Below are positions 39,367-49,598 of a stretch of DNA of 64,000 bases, one piece after another. Numbering within the stretch: the first letter of the stretch is position 1; the number at the start of each line of letters is the position of its first letter. Under the pieces are notes generated by a model. That model did no database searches. It was not told the DNA's origin and saw only the letters and a program-made list of their open reading frames with translations. A program made the translations under genes and the position numbers. The DNA is from Methylotenera sp. (GTDB lineage Bacteria; Pseudomonadota; Gammaproteobacteria; Burkholderiales; Methylophilaceae): the NCBI RefSeq assembly GCF_030684185.1, contig NZ_JAUXOY010000030.1:180237-244236 (forward strand), read 5' to 3'.

Positions 39367-42213
39367 ATGGATGATGTACGTGCATTAAGTAGTAACCCAT
39401 CTAGTCATAGCAGCACACTCGGTGCTGAGTCAGCTTCACCCACACTCCAAGTCATCCGTCGCAACGGTGCGGTGGTGGCTTTTCATCTCGATAAAATTTC
39501 CATTGCCATTACTAAAGCTTTTTTAGCGGTGGAAGGTAATCAAAGTGGCGCTTCGCAGCGCGTGCGCGACCAAGTGGCGATTCTAAGCCAGTTGGTGAAT
39601 AGCGCCTTAATGCGCCGTTTGCCAGCAGGCGGTTCGATTCATATTGAAGACATTCAGGACCAGGTTGAGCTTGCGCTGATGCGTAACGGCAACCATGATG
39701 TGGCGCGCGCTTATGTGCTGTACCGTGAAAAGCGCAATGCGGAACGTGCCGCACAAGCAGAAGTGAATACAGCTGGTGCGCCACAGCTCAATATCAATAT
39801 GGCTGGCAAACGCATGCCGCTGGATATTTACGCGCTTAATGCGATGGTAAATGAGGCTTGCGACGGCTTGGGTGACGCGGTGAGCGCAAGCTTGGTGGTC
39901 ACGCAAGCAGTGCGCGATTTATACGATGGTATTCCGTTTAATGAAGTGTTTAAGGCGCTGATTTTATCGGCTCGCAGCCTGATTGAAACCGAGCCTGCCT
40001 ACAACCAGGTCACCGCACGTTTGCAATTGGATTTAGTACGTGCAGAGGTGCTGGGAGGAGATGCCGCCGAACGCGTCAGCCATGCAGAAATGGATGTTCG
40101 CTATGCTGAATATTTTCCACGTTATATCAAAATGGGCATAGATGCAGGTTTGCTGGATCAGCGCCTAGCGCAGTTTGATTTAACAAAATTGGCGGGAGCT
40201 TTTGATAAAAGCCGTGATTTCCAGTTTGGCTATTTGGGCATACAAACACTGTATGACCGTTACTTTTTACACATAGATGAGCGCCGCATCGAGCTGCCGC
40301 AGATTTTCTTTATGCGGGTAGCAATGGGGTTGGCGATTAACGAGATTGACCGCGAAAGTCGTGCGATTGAGTTTTACCATGTGCTTTCAAGCTTTGACTT
40401 TATGAGCTCAACGCCTACGTTGTTTAATGCCGGTACGCTGCATTCGCAGTTATCAAGCTGTTACTTAACCACCGTGAGTGATGACTTGGAAGGTATTTAT
40501 CAGGGTATTAAAGAAAATGCCTTGTTGCAAAAATTTGCAGGTGGGCTAGGTAATGACTGGACGCCGGTTCGCTCGCTCGGCGCGCGCATCAAAGGCACCA
40601 ACGGCAAGAGCCAGGGCGTGATTCCGTTCTTAAAAGTGGTGAATGATACCGCCGTGGCCGTCAACCAGGGTGGTAAGCGTAAAGGTGCGGTGTGTGGGTA
40701 TTTAGAAACATGGCACTTGGATATTGAAGAGTTTTTGGATTTGCGTAAAAACACTGGCGATGACCGCCGCCGCACGCATGATATGAACACCGCTCATTGG
40801 ATACCTGATTTGTTCATGCGCCGCGTGACAGAAGCAGGCGAGTGGACTTTGTTTTCACCTTCTGACGTGCCTGATTTACATGACTTATACGGTAAAGCCT
40901 TTGAAGCGGCTTATGTGGAATATGAACGCCGTGCAGATAATGGTGAAATCAAGTTATTTAAACGTGTGCCTGCCTTGCAAATGTGGCGAAAAATGCTCTC
41001 AATGTTGTTTGAAACAGGCCATCCCTGGATTACCTTTAAAGACCCTTGTAATATCCGCTCACCACAACAGCATGTGGGCGTGGTGCATAGTTCTAATTTG
41101 TGTACTGAAATTACGCTCAATACTTCTGACACGGAGATTGCCGTATGCAATTTAGGTTCTGTAAACTTATTGCAGCATTTAAAAGAAGTTGACGGCAAGT
41201 TAACGTTAGATAGCGACAAGTTGCAAGCCACCATTAAAGTCGGTATGCGCATGCTAGACAACGTGGTGGACATCAACTTTTACCCCGTTGGCAAAGCGCG
41301 CAACGCTAATACACGTCACCGCCCAGTGGGTATGGGCATCATGGGCTTTCAAAACTGCTTACATGCCATGCGCATTCCGTATGCCAGCATGGAAGCGGTA
41401 GAATTTGCCGACCGCGCCATGGAAATGGTGTGCTACAACGCATATTACGCTTCCACAGTTTTGGCAGAAGAACGCGGAGCGTATTCCAGTTTTAAAGGCA
41501 GTTTGTGGGATCAAGGCATTTTACCGCTCGACACGCTTGATTTACTAGCCAGTGAGCGTGGCGGCCATGTGGAAGTTGACAGAAGCCAAACGCTGGATTG
41601 GGATGCTTTGCGCAAACGGATTCAGAATGTGGGTATGCGCAACTCCAACTGTGTAGCGATTGCGCCAACGGCCACCATTTCAAACATTGTGGGCGTTTCT
41701 GCGAGTATTGAACCTGAATATCAAAATTTATACGTTAAATCGAATCTATCTGGCGAATTTACCATTGTGAACGAGCAGTTGGTGAATGACCTCAAAGCCC
41801 GTGGTTTGTGGGATGCAGTGATGGTGAGCGATTTGAAATACTACGATGGCTCACTGCAAAAAATTGAGCGTGTACCTGCGGATTTGAAACAGCTTTACGC
41901 TACCGCGTTTGATGTTGATCCAAGTTGGTTAATAGAGGCCGCCGCCCGTCGTCAGAAATGGATAGATCAGGCGCAATCTCTTAATCTGTATTTCGCTGTG
42001 CCTTCAGGTAAAAAACTGAATGACACCTACATGCTGGCATGGCAACGTGGCTTAAAAACCACCTATTACTTACGTTCATTAGGTGCAACAGCGGCGGAAA
42101 AATCCACAGGTTCTGGTGGTGAGTTGAACGCAGTTTCATCGGGTACTAATGCACCTGAAGAAGCACCGAAAATGTGCTCAATAGATAACCCAGAATGCGA
42201 ATCTTGCCAATAA
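39367..42213 (+). CDS. nrdA: Ribonucleoside-diphosphate reductase class Ia, alpha subunit
   Basis: NrdA reduces ribonucleotides to deoxyribonucleotides together with the radical-bearing NrdB. This form has 948 residues from ATG 39367 (AAAAAGGGA site upstream; an earlier GTG lies in the leader). The N-terminal ATP-cone (IRRNGAVVAFHLDKISIAITKAF, about residues 30-55) gives dATP control. The active site includes the LSSCYLTTVSDD region, SNLCTEI and the family segment VAIAPTATISNI. The C-terminal redox cysteines are in CSIDNPECESCQ. It is followed by nrdB after 24 bases. Confidence 0.96.
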   Translation: MDDVRALSSNPSSHSSTLGAESASPTLQVIRRNGAVVAFHLDKISIAITKAFLAVEGNQSGASQRVRDQVAILSQLVNSALMRRLPAGGSIHIEDIQDQVELALMRNGNHDVARAYVLYREKRNAERAAQAEVNTAGAPQLNINMAGKRMPLDIYALNAMVNEACDGLGDAVSASLVVTQAVRDLYDGIPFNEVFKALILSARSLIETEPAYNQVTARLQLDLVRAEVLGGDAAERVSHAEMDVRYAEYFPRYIKMGIDAGLLDQRLAQFDLTKLAGAFDKSRDFQFGYLGIQTLYDRYFLHIDERRIELPQIFFMRVAMGLAINEIDRESRAIEFYHVLSSFDFMSSTPTLFNAGTLHSQLSSCYLTTVSDDLEGIYQGIKENALLQKFAGGLGNDWTPVRSLGARIKGTNGKSQGVIPFLKVVNDTAVAVNQGGKRKGAVCGYLETWHLDIEEFLDLRKNTGDDRRRTHDMNTAHWIPDLFMRRVTEAGEWTLFSPSDVPDLHDLYGKAFEAAYVEYERRADNGEIKLFKRVPALQMWRKMLSMLFETGHPWITFKDPCNIRSPQQHVGVVHSSNLCTEITLNTSDTEIAVCNLGSVNLLQHLKEVDGKLTLDSDKLQATIKVGMRMLDNVVDINFYPVGKARNANTRHRPVGMGIMGFQNCLHAMRIPYASMEAVEFADRAMEMVCYNAYYASTVLAEERGAYSSFKGSLWDQGILPLDTLDLLASERGGHVEVDRSQTLDWDALRKRIQNVGMRNSNCVAIAPTATISNIVGVSASIEPEYQNLYVKSNLSGEFTIVNEQLVNDLKARGLWDAVMVSDLKYYDGSLQKIERVPADLKQLYATAFDVDPSWLIEAAARRQKWIDQAQSLNLYFAVPSGKKLNDTYMLAWQRGLKTTYYLRSLGATAAEKSTGSGGELNAVSSGTNAPEEAPKMCSIDNPECESCQ

Positions 42214-42237
42214 ATAATAAGAACTTAAGGAACCAAT

Positions 42238-43380
42238 ATGCTTTCATTTGAAGATGACGTTGTTGTAGAGCAAGCCAAGCCTAGCTTAACACCAACTCTA
42301 ACAATAGTACCGCCAGTGGAAGTAACATCCACGCCAACAGCCGCCCACCAGCCATCACACTCCAGCCGAGTCAACGCTGCCGATAAGCGCATGATTAATG
42401 GCCAAACCGATGTGAACCAACTGGTGCCGTTTAAATACCATTGGGCTTGGGATAAATATCTAGCCGGCTGCGCTAACCATTGGATGCCACAAGAAGTGAG
42501 CATGAGCCGCGACATTGCACAGTGGAAAGACAGCACCGCACTCACAGAAGATGAGCGCTTGATTGTGAAGCGCAATTTAGGCTTTTTCACCACCGCTGAT
42601 TCGCTTGCGGCGAATAATATCGTACTAGGCACCTATCGCCACATCACCGCGCCAGAATGCCGTCAATACTTGTTGCGCCAAGGCTTTGAAGAGGCGATTC
42701 ACACCCATGCCTATCAATATATTGTGGAAAGTCTGGGGTTAGATGAAAGCGAAGTATTCAATGCGTATCAGGAAATTCCCAGCATTAAAGCCAAAGATGA
42801 TTTTCTCATTCCATTCATCAACATACTGACTGACCCAACTTTTAAAACTGGCACGCCAGAAGCCGATCAGCAACTGCTGCGCTCACTCATCGTATTCGCT
42901 TGCATTATGGAAGGTCTCTTCTTTTATGTTGGCTTTGTGCAAATTTTAGCACTTGGCCGCCAAAACAAAATGCAGGGTGCGGCCGAGCAGTATCAATACA
43001 TTCTGCGCGATGAATCCATGCATTGTAATTTTGGCATTGATGTTATCAATACCATCAAGCTGGAAAATCCGCATTTGTGGACAGCGGAATTCCGTGAAGA
43101 AATCAAAGCCTTAATGCAACATGGTGTAGAACTTGAATATCAATACGCAGAAGCCACCATGCCGCGCGGTGTACTGGGCTTAAATTCCACCATGTTTAAG
43201 GAATATCTACGCTTTATCGCCAATCGCCGCTGTCAGCAAATTGGTTTGGAGGTGATGTATCCAGGGGCAAATAACCCATTTCCATGGATGAGCGAAATGA
43301 TGGACTTAAAGAAAGAGAAAAACTTTTTTGAAACCCGTGTAACTGAGTACCAGACAGGAGGCGCGTTAAGCTGGGATTAG
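42238..43380 (+). CDS. nrdB: Ribonucleoside-diphosphate reductase class Ia, beta subunit
   Basis: NrdB carries the di-iron/tyrosyl-radical cofactor needed by NrdA. The 380-residue protein has an N-terminal Pro/Thr-rich tail (to about residue 45), then the ferritin-like fold. Metal ligands are the Glu and His in [13 protein letters not shown], whose Tyr is the radical position, and the Glu and His in [11 protein letters not shown]. The tyrosine is present, so this is the ordinary radical type. A strong hairpin follows the gene. Confidence 0.96.
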   Translation: MLSFEDDVVVEQAKPSLTPTLTIVPPVEVTSTPTAAHQPSHSSRVNAADKRMINGQTDVNQLVPFKYHWAWDKYLAGCANHWMPQEVSMSRDIAQWKDSTALTEDERLIVKRNLGFFTTADSLAANNIVLGTYRHITAPECRQYLLRQGFEEAIHTHAYQYIVESLGLDESEVFNAYQEIPSIKAKDDFLIPFINILTDPTFKTGTPEADQQLLRSLIVFACIMEGLFFYVGFVQILALGRQNKMQGAAEQYQYILRDESMHCNFGIDVINTIKLENPHLWTAEFREEIKALMQHGVELEYQYAEATMPRGVLGLNSTMFKEYLRFIANRRCQQIGLEVMYPGANNPFPWMSEMMDLKKEKNFFETRVTEYQTGGALSWD

Positions 43381-43399
43381 TGATAGCTTTCGATAACTC

Positions 43400-43427
43400 A
43401 AACCCTTGCAGTGGATTGCAAGGGTTT
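43400..43427 (+). terminator. Terminator after nrdAB
   Basis: AAACCCTTGCA, loop GTGGAT, TGCAAGGGTTT: a perfect 11-base stem starting 20 bases after the nrdB stop. The T run after it is weak. Confidence 0.75.
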
Positions 43428-43611
43428 GCTATTTGTAAATTGTCGCTTTAGTAACTCTGGATTCTGCCCCGATGGCTTCAATACCAAAAACTTGAATACC
43501 TCGGAACTCAAAAAGGTTGGTTGCTTTTGAAAGTATCCATTCGCTCATATTCATATGACTGTCACGTTACGTACTGTCTCTGCAAACAGTCTGAATTAAA
43601 TTCATCATGTA

Positions 43612-44259
43612 TTAGTTTGCTTTTCCAGCCAATTTTTTAAGTTCTGCGCTGACCTTATCTGCAAGTCTGTTTGCACTACTTGCGGTGGTATGGTTTTCCA
43701 GCCAAGAGCCTTCCATCTGCACGTAACTGGTAAATGCCTTCCGCTTTGTTTTAATGTCGACCAATAAAAGTCTTGGATAGACGAATAGGTAGGTCGGTTT
43801 CATGGCCACACCTATGATGATGTAATCGGCGCCACTACCCTCAGCCAGACTTGCCGCAATGTCGGTATGGTCAAATAGGTAGGTGGCAGACTGCGCTGAC
43901 GATATCGCTTTAATCTGCTCATTCACCGGCACAATCTCTACGCCATCATTAACAAGCCTCTGTTTAAAAGAGACGTTAAAATGTGCAATACGCGCCAGCT
44001 CTTCCGGGGGGTTAGGTAAGTCTGTGAGGTCGTTAAGTGGAAAGTCTAAGACCATGACCTTGCCAATTGATGTAGTGGCAGTTGGTGCAACTGCTGGTTC
44101 AGCAATAGTTGGTTCAGTGGTTACTGGTAGGGCATTGGCTGATTCAGTAGTAGTTTGGGCTACAATTGGTTTTGTCGTTGTCGGCCCGGCACAGGCAGTT
44201 AGCGAGACTAAGCCAGCTAGGCTTAGAAGAAAAATGACTTTTAAAATCAAATTTTTCAT
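43612..44259 (-). CDS. DUF2380-type lipoprotein
   Basis: A 215-residue outer-envelope lipoprotein. The start was placed at ATG 44259 (MKNLILKVIFLLSLAG), giving a signal peptide with lipobox LTAC. Then comes a Thr/Pro/Ala-rich linker to about residue 60. The folded part starts VMVLDFPLNDLTDLPNPPEELARI and continues to DYIIIGVAMKPTYLFVYPRLLLVD, matching DUF2380 as I remember it. The function is not established. It is divergent from a TetR-controlled RND pump gene set. Confidence 0.78.
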   Translation of the reverse strand: MKNLILKVIFLLSLAGLVSLTACAGPTTTKPIVAQTTTESANALPVTTEPTIAEPAVAPTATTSIGKVMVLDFPLNDLTDLPNPPEELARIAHFNVSFKQRLVNDGVEIVPVNEQIKAISSAQSATYLFDHTDIAASLAEGSGADYIIIGVAMKPTYLFVYPRLLLVDIKTKRKAFTSYVQMEGSWLENHTTASSANRLADKVSAELKKLAGKAN

Positions 44260-44555
44260 GGGCGCATCTCTTTTCTTTAGAGGTAAGTTTATCATTATTT
44301 TCGAAGTGGTTTCTTAGCTACCAGTTTAAACAGCTACATCATTATATACTTACAGGTCGGTATATACTTTATATTGTAATCTCTTTTTAATAACATAATA
44401 CAATTTATGTTGTAAATATTTGACGCTCAGCTTTTTTGGCATCAACCGCTTATTACGATTCAGCATGAATAAACGCATAATCTTTAAATTGCTAAATCAA
44501 CTGTGTATTATAGATACTCGTAAATAGAAGCCTGACATTTGCGCTGATAAACTGG

Positions 44556-44604
44556 TTGACACAATATACTTAACATTGTTAAATTAACAATGTTAAGTAT
44601 ATTG
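44556..44604 (+). promoter_or_regulatory. Promoter and TetR operator of the RND operon
   Basis: A -35 box TTGACA (44556-44561), a 17-base spacer and a -10 TTAAAT (44579-44584) are covered by a perfect 19-base-arm palindrome. Left arm CAATATACTTAACATTGTT is 44562-44580, spacer AAATT, right arm 44586-44604. The operator covers the -10 and start region and lies just before the tetR ATG at 44614. Repression by its own product is the simple reading. Confidence 0.85.
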
Positions 44605-44613
44605 ATATGACCC

Positions 44614-45246
44614 ATGCCGCCTAAACCAAAAACAGAAAATGAACGTCAGCAATTACGCACACTGATTATTGATGCTGCACGCGACTTGTTTGTATCACGT
44701 GGCGTAGAGGCTGTGACTATGCGCGAAATTGCCAAGCGTATTGGCTATTCTGCTACTAGCATCTATTTGCATTTTGCTGATAAAGAAGCCGTATTACGCG
44801 CCATTTGCGATACAGATTTTTTAGCGTTAGCGAATGCTCTAAAAGATATTATGCAAATTGCTGACCCCGTTGAACGCATGATAGCGCTGGGTCAGGGCTA
44901 CGCAGAATTTGCATTATCGCACCCCAATCATTATCGGTTAATGTTCATGGCTGCCAGAACGCCTTATGATCCAGCACAATTAACCCTGCAACAACACAGT
45001 GCAGAGCAGGATGCCTATTTTCAACTAAAAACAGTGGTGAGTAATGTGTATGCGGCAGCTCGTTTTAGATATGATTTACAAGATGTGGATTTAATTGCCC
45101 AAACGATTTGGGCAGGCGTGCACGGGGTCTGTTCTTTGCAAATTACCATGGCATGCGATAAATGGGTGAACTGGAGCGATATTTCAGAGCGCTTGGAGTT
45201 AATGCAGGCAGTATTAATTCGTGGACTTTTAAGAGAAGCTTTATGA
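44614..45246 (+). CDS. TetR family repressor of the RND pump
   Basis: A 210-residue TetR-type regulator. The N-terminal HTH is clear in AARDLFVSRGVEAVTMREIAKRIGYSATSIYLHFADKEA (about residues 20-58). The C-terminal part is a ligand-binding helix bundle with FALSHPNHYRLMFMA, a pattern seen in AcrR/TetR_C_13-like members. It is the first gene of a three-gene set: its stop overlaps the start of the membrane-fusion protein (ATGA), and a 38-plus-base palindrome precedes it. The inducer is unknown. Confidence 0.93.
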   Translation: MPPKPKTENERQQLRTLIIDAARDLFVSRGVEAVTMREIAKRIGYSATSIYLHFADKEAVLRAICDTDFLALANALKDIMQIADPVERMIALGQGYAEFALSHPNHYRLMFMAARTPYDPAQLTLQQHSAEQDAYFQLKTVVSNVYAAARFRYDLQDVDLIAQTIWAGVHGVCSLQITMACDKWVNWSDISERLELMQAVLIRGLLREAL

Positions 45247-46337
45247 AAAAAATAATAACAATTTTAGGTGTTAGCATATTGCTTGTCGCTTGCCAAAAAC
45301 CTGCTGAACCACCTCCCCCGCCACGCCCGGCTTTGGTGGTGGTTGTCGGGAAATCCTCAGCCAACGATGCGATGGTGCTAGTGGGTGAAGTTAAGTCCCG
45401 CTATGAATCGAACCAGGGATTTAGAATCAATGGCAAAATTATTGAGCGTAAAGTTGAAGTCGGTAGTTTCGTTAAAAAAGGCCAGGTGTTAGCGCGGCTT
45501 GATGCCGTCGATGCTGACTTGAGCACACAAGCGGCCTCTGCCGATGTGCAGGCAGCAGAAGCAAGTCATGCATTAGCCAAAGCAGAGGTGGAACGCCAGC
45601 GCACTTTATTTAACAAAAAATTCATTTCAGCTTCAGCATTGGATATGCGGGAAGCTGAACTTAAAACGTCAGCCGCGCGCTTAGCGCAAGTAAAAGCGCA
45701 AGCGGCAGTTTCAGGCAACCAATCGCGCTATACCGCATTAATCGCGGACAGGGATGGTGTGGTGACACAAATTAACGCGGAACCTGGCCAGGTGGTAGAG
45801 GCGGGCGCAATGATTGCACAAATCGTAGATACCAAGCAAATCGAGGTATTAGTTGCGGTGCCGGAATCACGCATGAGCAAGCTAAAGGTGGGTAATAAAG
45901 TTAATATCAGGCTTTGGGCGGATCGCGAAAAAACTTATGCGGGAATGGTGCGTGAAATATCGCCAGTGGCAAACTCAGCGACACGTGCTTTTGATGTGCG
46001 TGTGGCAGTAACAGACGTTGATGAGGCAGTAAAGCTAGGTATGACAGCGGGTGTAAGTTTTACCGAGACTGCGGCAGATGAAATCATTGTTCCTTCCACT
46101 GCACTGACACAAATAAATGGCAAAAATAGCGTATGGGTGATAGAAAATCAGTCGGATATAAGCGGTGTGGCAAACCCGCGTGAGGTGACTACAGGGCCAT
46201 ATACGGAAGCGGGGGTGGTGATTAAAAGCGGCCTGCAAGCTAATGAAATGGTGGCAATCTCTGGTGTGCATACGCTAATTAAAGGTCAGCGAGTCAAGCC
46301 GCAAATAGTTGACACTAAGAGTGAGTCAGCACCATGA
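45243..46337 (+). CDS. RND efflux periplasmic adaptor (membrane fusion protein)
   Basis: The adaptor of a tripartite efflux pump, 364 residues from ATG 45243, which overlaps the tetR stop by four bases. A lipoprotein signal (ILGVSILLVACQK) gives a lipidated N-terminal Cys near residue 18, then a Pro stretch. The HlyD/RND barrel-sandwich and coiled coil follow (residues about 60-200: KVEVGSFVKKGQVLARLDAVD, ALDMREAELKTSAARLAQVKAQAAVSG). The C-terminal beta-barrel domains end with VKPQI. The next gene, the pump, starts within its stop codon. Confidence 0.92.
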   Translation: MKKIITILGVSILLVACQKPAEPPPPPRPALVVVVGKSSANDAMVLVGEVKSRYESNQGFRINGKIIERKVEVGSFVKKGQVLARLDAVDADLSTQAASADVQAAEASHALAKAEVERQRTLFNKKFISASALDMREAELKTSAARLAQVKAQAAVSGNQSRYTALIADRDGVVTQINAEPGQVVEAGAMIAQIVDTKQIEVLVAVPESRMSKLKVGNKVNIRLWADREKTYAGMVREISPVANSATRAFDVRVAVTDVDEAVKLGMTAGVSFTETAADEIIVPSTALTQINGKNSVWVIENQSDISGVANPREVTTGPYTEAGVVIKSGLQANEMVAISGVHTLIKGQRVKPQIVDTKSESAP

Positions 46338-49300
46338 GTGACGAGAATTTGCAGTCTGATGCAGTACAAGTTGGTCAGTCACGCCTTAATCTCTCTGAAT
46401 GGGCGCTAAAACATCAAACATTAGTGCTTTACATCATGTTGATGCTCACTATTGCTGGTTTCCTGGCATATGCAAAGCTTGGTCAGTCAGAAGACCCGCC
46501 ATTCACTTTCAAGGTGATGTTAGTCCGCACCAGTTGGCCTGGTGCGAGCGCGGTAGAAGTCGAGCAGCAAATTACCGATAAACTGGAGAAAAAAATACAG
46601 GAAGTACCGCATTTAGGGTATTCAAGTAGCTACTCGCGACCTGGCGAATCCATGATTTTTATCGTGATTAAAGACGATACGTTTTCAAAAGATATTCCGG
46701 AAATCTGGTATCAGGTACGCAAAAAAATATCTGATATTCGGCATACGCTTCCGCAAAGTATCGAAAGCCTGACTTTTAACGATGAGTTTAGTGACGTATA
46801 TGGCAGTATGTATGCGCTTACTGGCGATGGTTTTGATAATTTTGCCTTAAAAAAACAGGCTGAAATTATACGTGCCGAGCTTTTAAGTACCCCGGATGTA
46901 GGGAAAGTAGATTTTTTTGGAGAGCGTAAACAGCGTATTTTCATCGAGCTATCAAATGCCAAGCTATCTACTTTAGGCGTTAGCACCACTGCCCTCATCA
47001 ATATACTGCAAACACAAAATGCGGTGGTAAAAGGCGGCACGTTTGATTCGCCGAAAGAGCGCATTCGGATTGAGGTTTCAGGCAGATACAACACTGTTGA
47101 AGATTTACGGGAAATCAGGATGCGTGCAAATAATCGTGATTTTAAGCTGGGCGATGTTGCACGGGTTTATCGAGGTTATGAAGACCCGCCGCGCGACACA
47201 GTGCGCTATAACGGTAAAGAAACATTATTACTTGGTGTGAGTATGAGCCAGGGTGGAGATGTGATTGCGCTTGGCCATGCACTGGATACAAAGATACATA
47301 GAATTCAGCAAAGCCTGCCAGTAGGGTTGAGTTTTGATACCGTTACATCACAGCCAAAAATCGTGGCTCATTCTGTGAATGATTTTGTGCAATCATTAAT
47401 AGAGGCTTTGGTTATCGTGCTTGGTGTAAGCTTGCTTTCACTGGGATGGCGCTCAGGCATAGTAGTGGCGATTTCAATTCCGGTGGTGTTGGCGGCTACA
47501 TTTTTACTGATGAGTTTTTTTGATATTGGCCTGCATAAAATATCGCTAGGTGCCCTGATTTTAGCTTTGGGCTTGTTGGTAGATGACGCTATTATCGCAG
47601 TAGAAATGATGGCATCTAAAATGGAACAAGGTTGGGATAGAGTGAAAGCGGCATCGTTTGCCTATAATTCAACCGCCATGCCTATGCTTACAGGCACGCT
47701 GGTAACGGTGGCTGGCTTCCTGCCAATTGCAACGGCCACTTCTTCTACAGGCGAATACACGCGTTCCATTTTTCAGGTTTCGGCAATTGCGCTGATTATT
47801 TCATGGTTTGCCGCAGTGATATTTGTGCCGTATTTGGGTTATCACCTATTGCCTGATTATAAACACGCGCCAAAACCATCTAAAATTAAAGTGTGGTTTA
47901 AAAACAGGTTTGGTATTGCTGAAAATTCCAGCCAAAACAACCACCATCACGACATTTACAACACCAAATTTTATCGTGCTTTTCGTAGCATTGTGACAGC
48001 ATGTGTGCGCTACCGCAAAACGGTCATTATTATGACGCTTATGATGTTTGTGCTGTCAATAATTGGTTTTGGTAAAGTGCAGCAGCAATTTTTTCCAGAT
48101 TCAACGCGGCTTGAAATTATGGTAGATTTGCGTTTAACCGAAGGCGCTTCGTATCATGCAACCAATGATGAAGTAAAAAAACTGGAAAGCTGGCTGCAAG
48201 CATGGAATAAGCAACATCAAGGCATTGATAATTTTGTCGCTTACATCGGCATCGGTAGTCCGCGCTATTATTTGCCTCTGGACATTCAATTGGCACATCG
48301 CGGCTTTGCTCAGTTCGTCATCTTAACCAAAAATCTAAAAGAGCGTGAGGCGTTACGCAGTGATTTATTGACGCTGTTTGAAAATGACTTTCCTTCACTA
48401 AGAGCCTCGGTATTGCGTTTGGAAAATGGCCCGCCAGTAGGCTTTCCTGTGCAGTTTCGTGTGGATGGCAACGATATTAAAAAAATCCGCGAAATCTCTC
48501 ATAAAATTGCTGACATCATGCGTGCTAACCCGCATTTGGCTAATGTGCAATTAGGCTGGGAAGAGCCAAGCAAGGTCATGAAAGTTTCCATAGATCAATC
48601 TAAAGCGCGCTTACTCGGCGTAAGCTCAGTGGATATTGCCAATATGCTTAATGGTGCGCTTGGCGAGTTATACATCACGGAATTTAGAGAAGGTAACGAG
48701 CGTATAGATTTGGTCGCACGTGGCGCAGAGATTGAACGAACTAAATTATCGCGCCTGCCAAACTTAATGATTAATACGCAAAATGGCACCAGCGTGCCAC
48801 TTTCGCAAATCGCGACGATTACTTCAGAGTTTGAAGAAGGCGCCATTTGGCGACGTAACCGTGTGCCATCTATTACGGTACGCGCCCATTTGCGAGGCCA
48901 TATGCAGGCGCCTGTGGTTTCAGGCCAAATTGAAGCCAAATTAGGCGAAATTATAGCGAACTTACCTTTGGGCATCACCGTTGAAACTGGCGGTGCGGTT
49001 GAAGAGTCAGCAAAAGGCGGTGCTTCGGTCGCCAAAGGAATTCCACTGTTTTTAGTCGCGGTGCTTACTTTATTGATTTTGCAACTACAAAGTTTTTCGC
49101 GGGTATTTTTAGTGTTGTTAACTGCACCTTTGGGTTTGATTGGCGTCACAATTGCACTATTAGCATTTGATAAGCCGTTCGGCTTTGTGGCGATGCTCGG
49201 TACAGTTGCGCTATCGGGTATGATTATGCGTAACTCTGTGATTCTGGTTGACCAAATCGAACAGGATAAAGCGTCAGGATTGCCTGAATGGCAGGCCATC

Positions 49301-49504
49301 ATAGAGTCGACGATACGCCGTTTCAGGCCGATTGTACTTACTGCTGCTGCGGCTATTTTGGCGATGATACCGCTTACCAGAAGTGTATTCTTTGGCCCAA
49401 TGGCAGTAGCGATTATGGGCGGTTTAGCCGTTGCTACTTTATTGACTGTATTGTTTCTGCCAGCCTTATATGCGGCTTGGTTTAGGGTAAAAATGCCGCA
49501 ATAG
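46334..49504 (+). CDS. RND efflux transporter permease
   Basis: An inner-membrane proton-driven exporter of 1056 residues, the normal length of the AcrB/HAE1 class. Twelve helices and two large periplasmic loops are laid out as usual. The first helix block starts LVLYIMLMLTIAGFLAY, and the proton-relay aspartates are in ALGLLVDDAIIAVEMM (TM4 region). The second half repeats the fold (PIVLTAAAAILAMIPLTRSV near the end). Substrate is not predictable; members of this subgroup with lipid-anchored adaptors are often general drug or solvent pumps. An outer-membrane channel gene lies 0.8 kb downstream. Confidence 0.93.
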   Translation: MSDENLQSDAVQVGQSRLNLSEWALKHQTLVLYIMLMLTIAGFLAYAKLGQSEDPPFTFKVMLVRTSWPGASAVEVEQQITDKLEKKIQEVPHLGYSSSYSRPGESMIFIVIKDDTFSKDIPEIWYQVRKKISDIRHTLPQSIESLTFNDEFSDVYGSMYALTGDGFDNFALKKQAEIIRAELLSTPDVGKVDFFGERKQRIFIELSNAKLSTLGVSTTALINILQTQNAVVKGGTFDSPKERIRIEVSGRYNTVEDLREIRMRANNRDFKLGDVARVYRGYEDPPRDTVRYNGKETLLLGVSMSQGGDVIALGHALDTKIHRIQQSLPVGLSFDTVTSQPKIVAHSVNDFVQSLIEALVIVLGVSLLSLGWRSGIVVAISIPVVLAATFLLMSFFDIGLHKISLGALILALGLLVDDAIIAVEMMASKMEQGWDRVKAASFAYNSTAMPMLTGTLVTVAGFLPIATATSSTGEYTRSIFQVSAIALIISWFAAVIFVPYLGYHLLPDYKHAPKPSKIKVWFKNRFGIAENSSQNNHHHDIYNTKFYRAFRSIVTACVRYRKTVIIMTLMMFVLSIIGFGKVQQQFFPDSTRLEIMVDLRLTEGASYHATNDEVKKLESWLQAWNKQHQGIDNFVAYIGIGSPRYYLPLDIQLAHRGFAQFVILTKNLKEREALRSDLLTLFENDFPSLRASVLRLENGPPVGFPVQFRVDGNDIKKIREISHKIADIMRANPHLANVQLGWEEPSKVMKVSIDQSKARLLGVSSVDIANMLNGALGELYITEFREGNERIDLVARGAEIERTKLSRLPNLMINTQNGTSVPLSQIATITSEFEEGAIWRRNRVPSITVRAHLRGHMQAPVVSGQIEAKLGEIIANLPLGITVETGGAVEESAKGGASVAKGIPLFLVAVLTLLILQLQSFSRVFLVLLTAPLGLIGVTIALLAFDKPFGFVAMLGTVALSGMIMRNSVILVDQIEQDKASGLPEWQAIIESTIRRFRPIVLTAAAAILAMIPLTRSVFFGPMAVAIMGGLAVATLLTVLFLPALYAAWFRVKMPQ

Positions 49505-49598
49505 GCTTAATTTAAGTGCTAAAAGCTTGTTTAATCAACAGTTTGTATGGCACGCGCATGCGCTATAATATATAGAACTTGATAGGAATAAATTTGCC

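Noticed and set aside
39209..39400. Small minus-strand frame over the nrdA leader
   Set aside because: It overlaps the downstream leader of the cobalamin riboswitch and the nrdA start and has no supporting signal.
48595..49302. 235-codon open frame on the minus strand inside the RND permease gene
   Set aside because: It lies wholly opposite a clear, conserved gene, has no ribosome site and its composition follows the codon pattern of the true frame.
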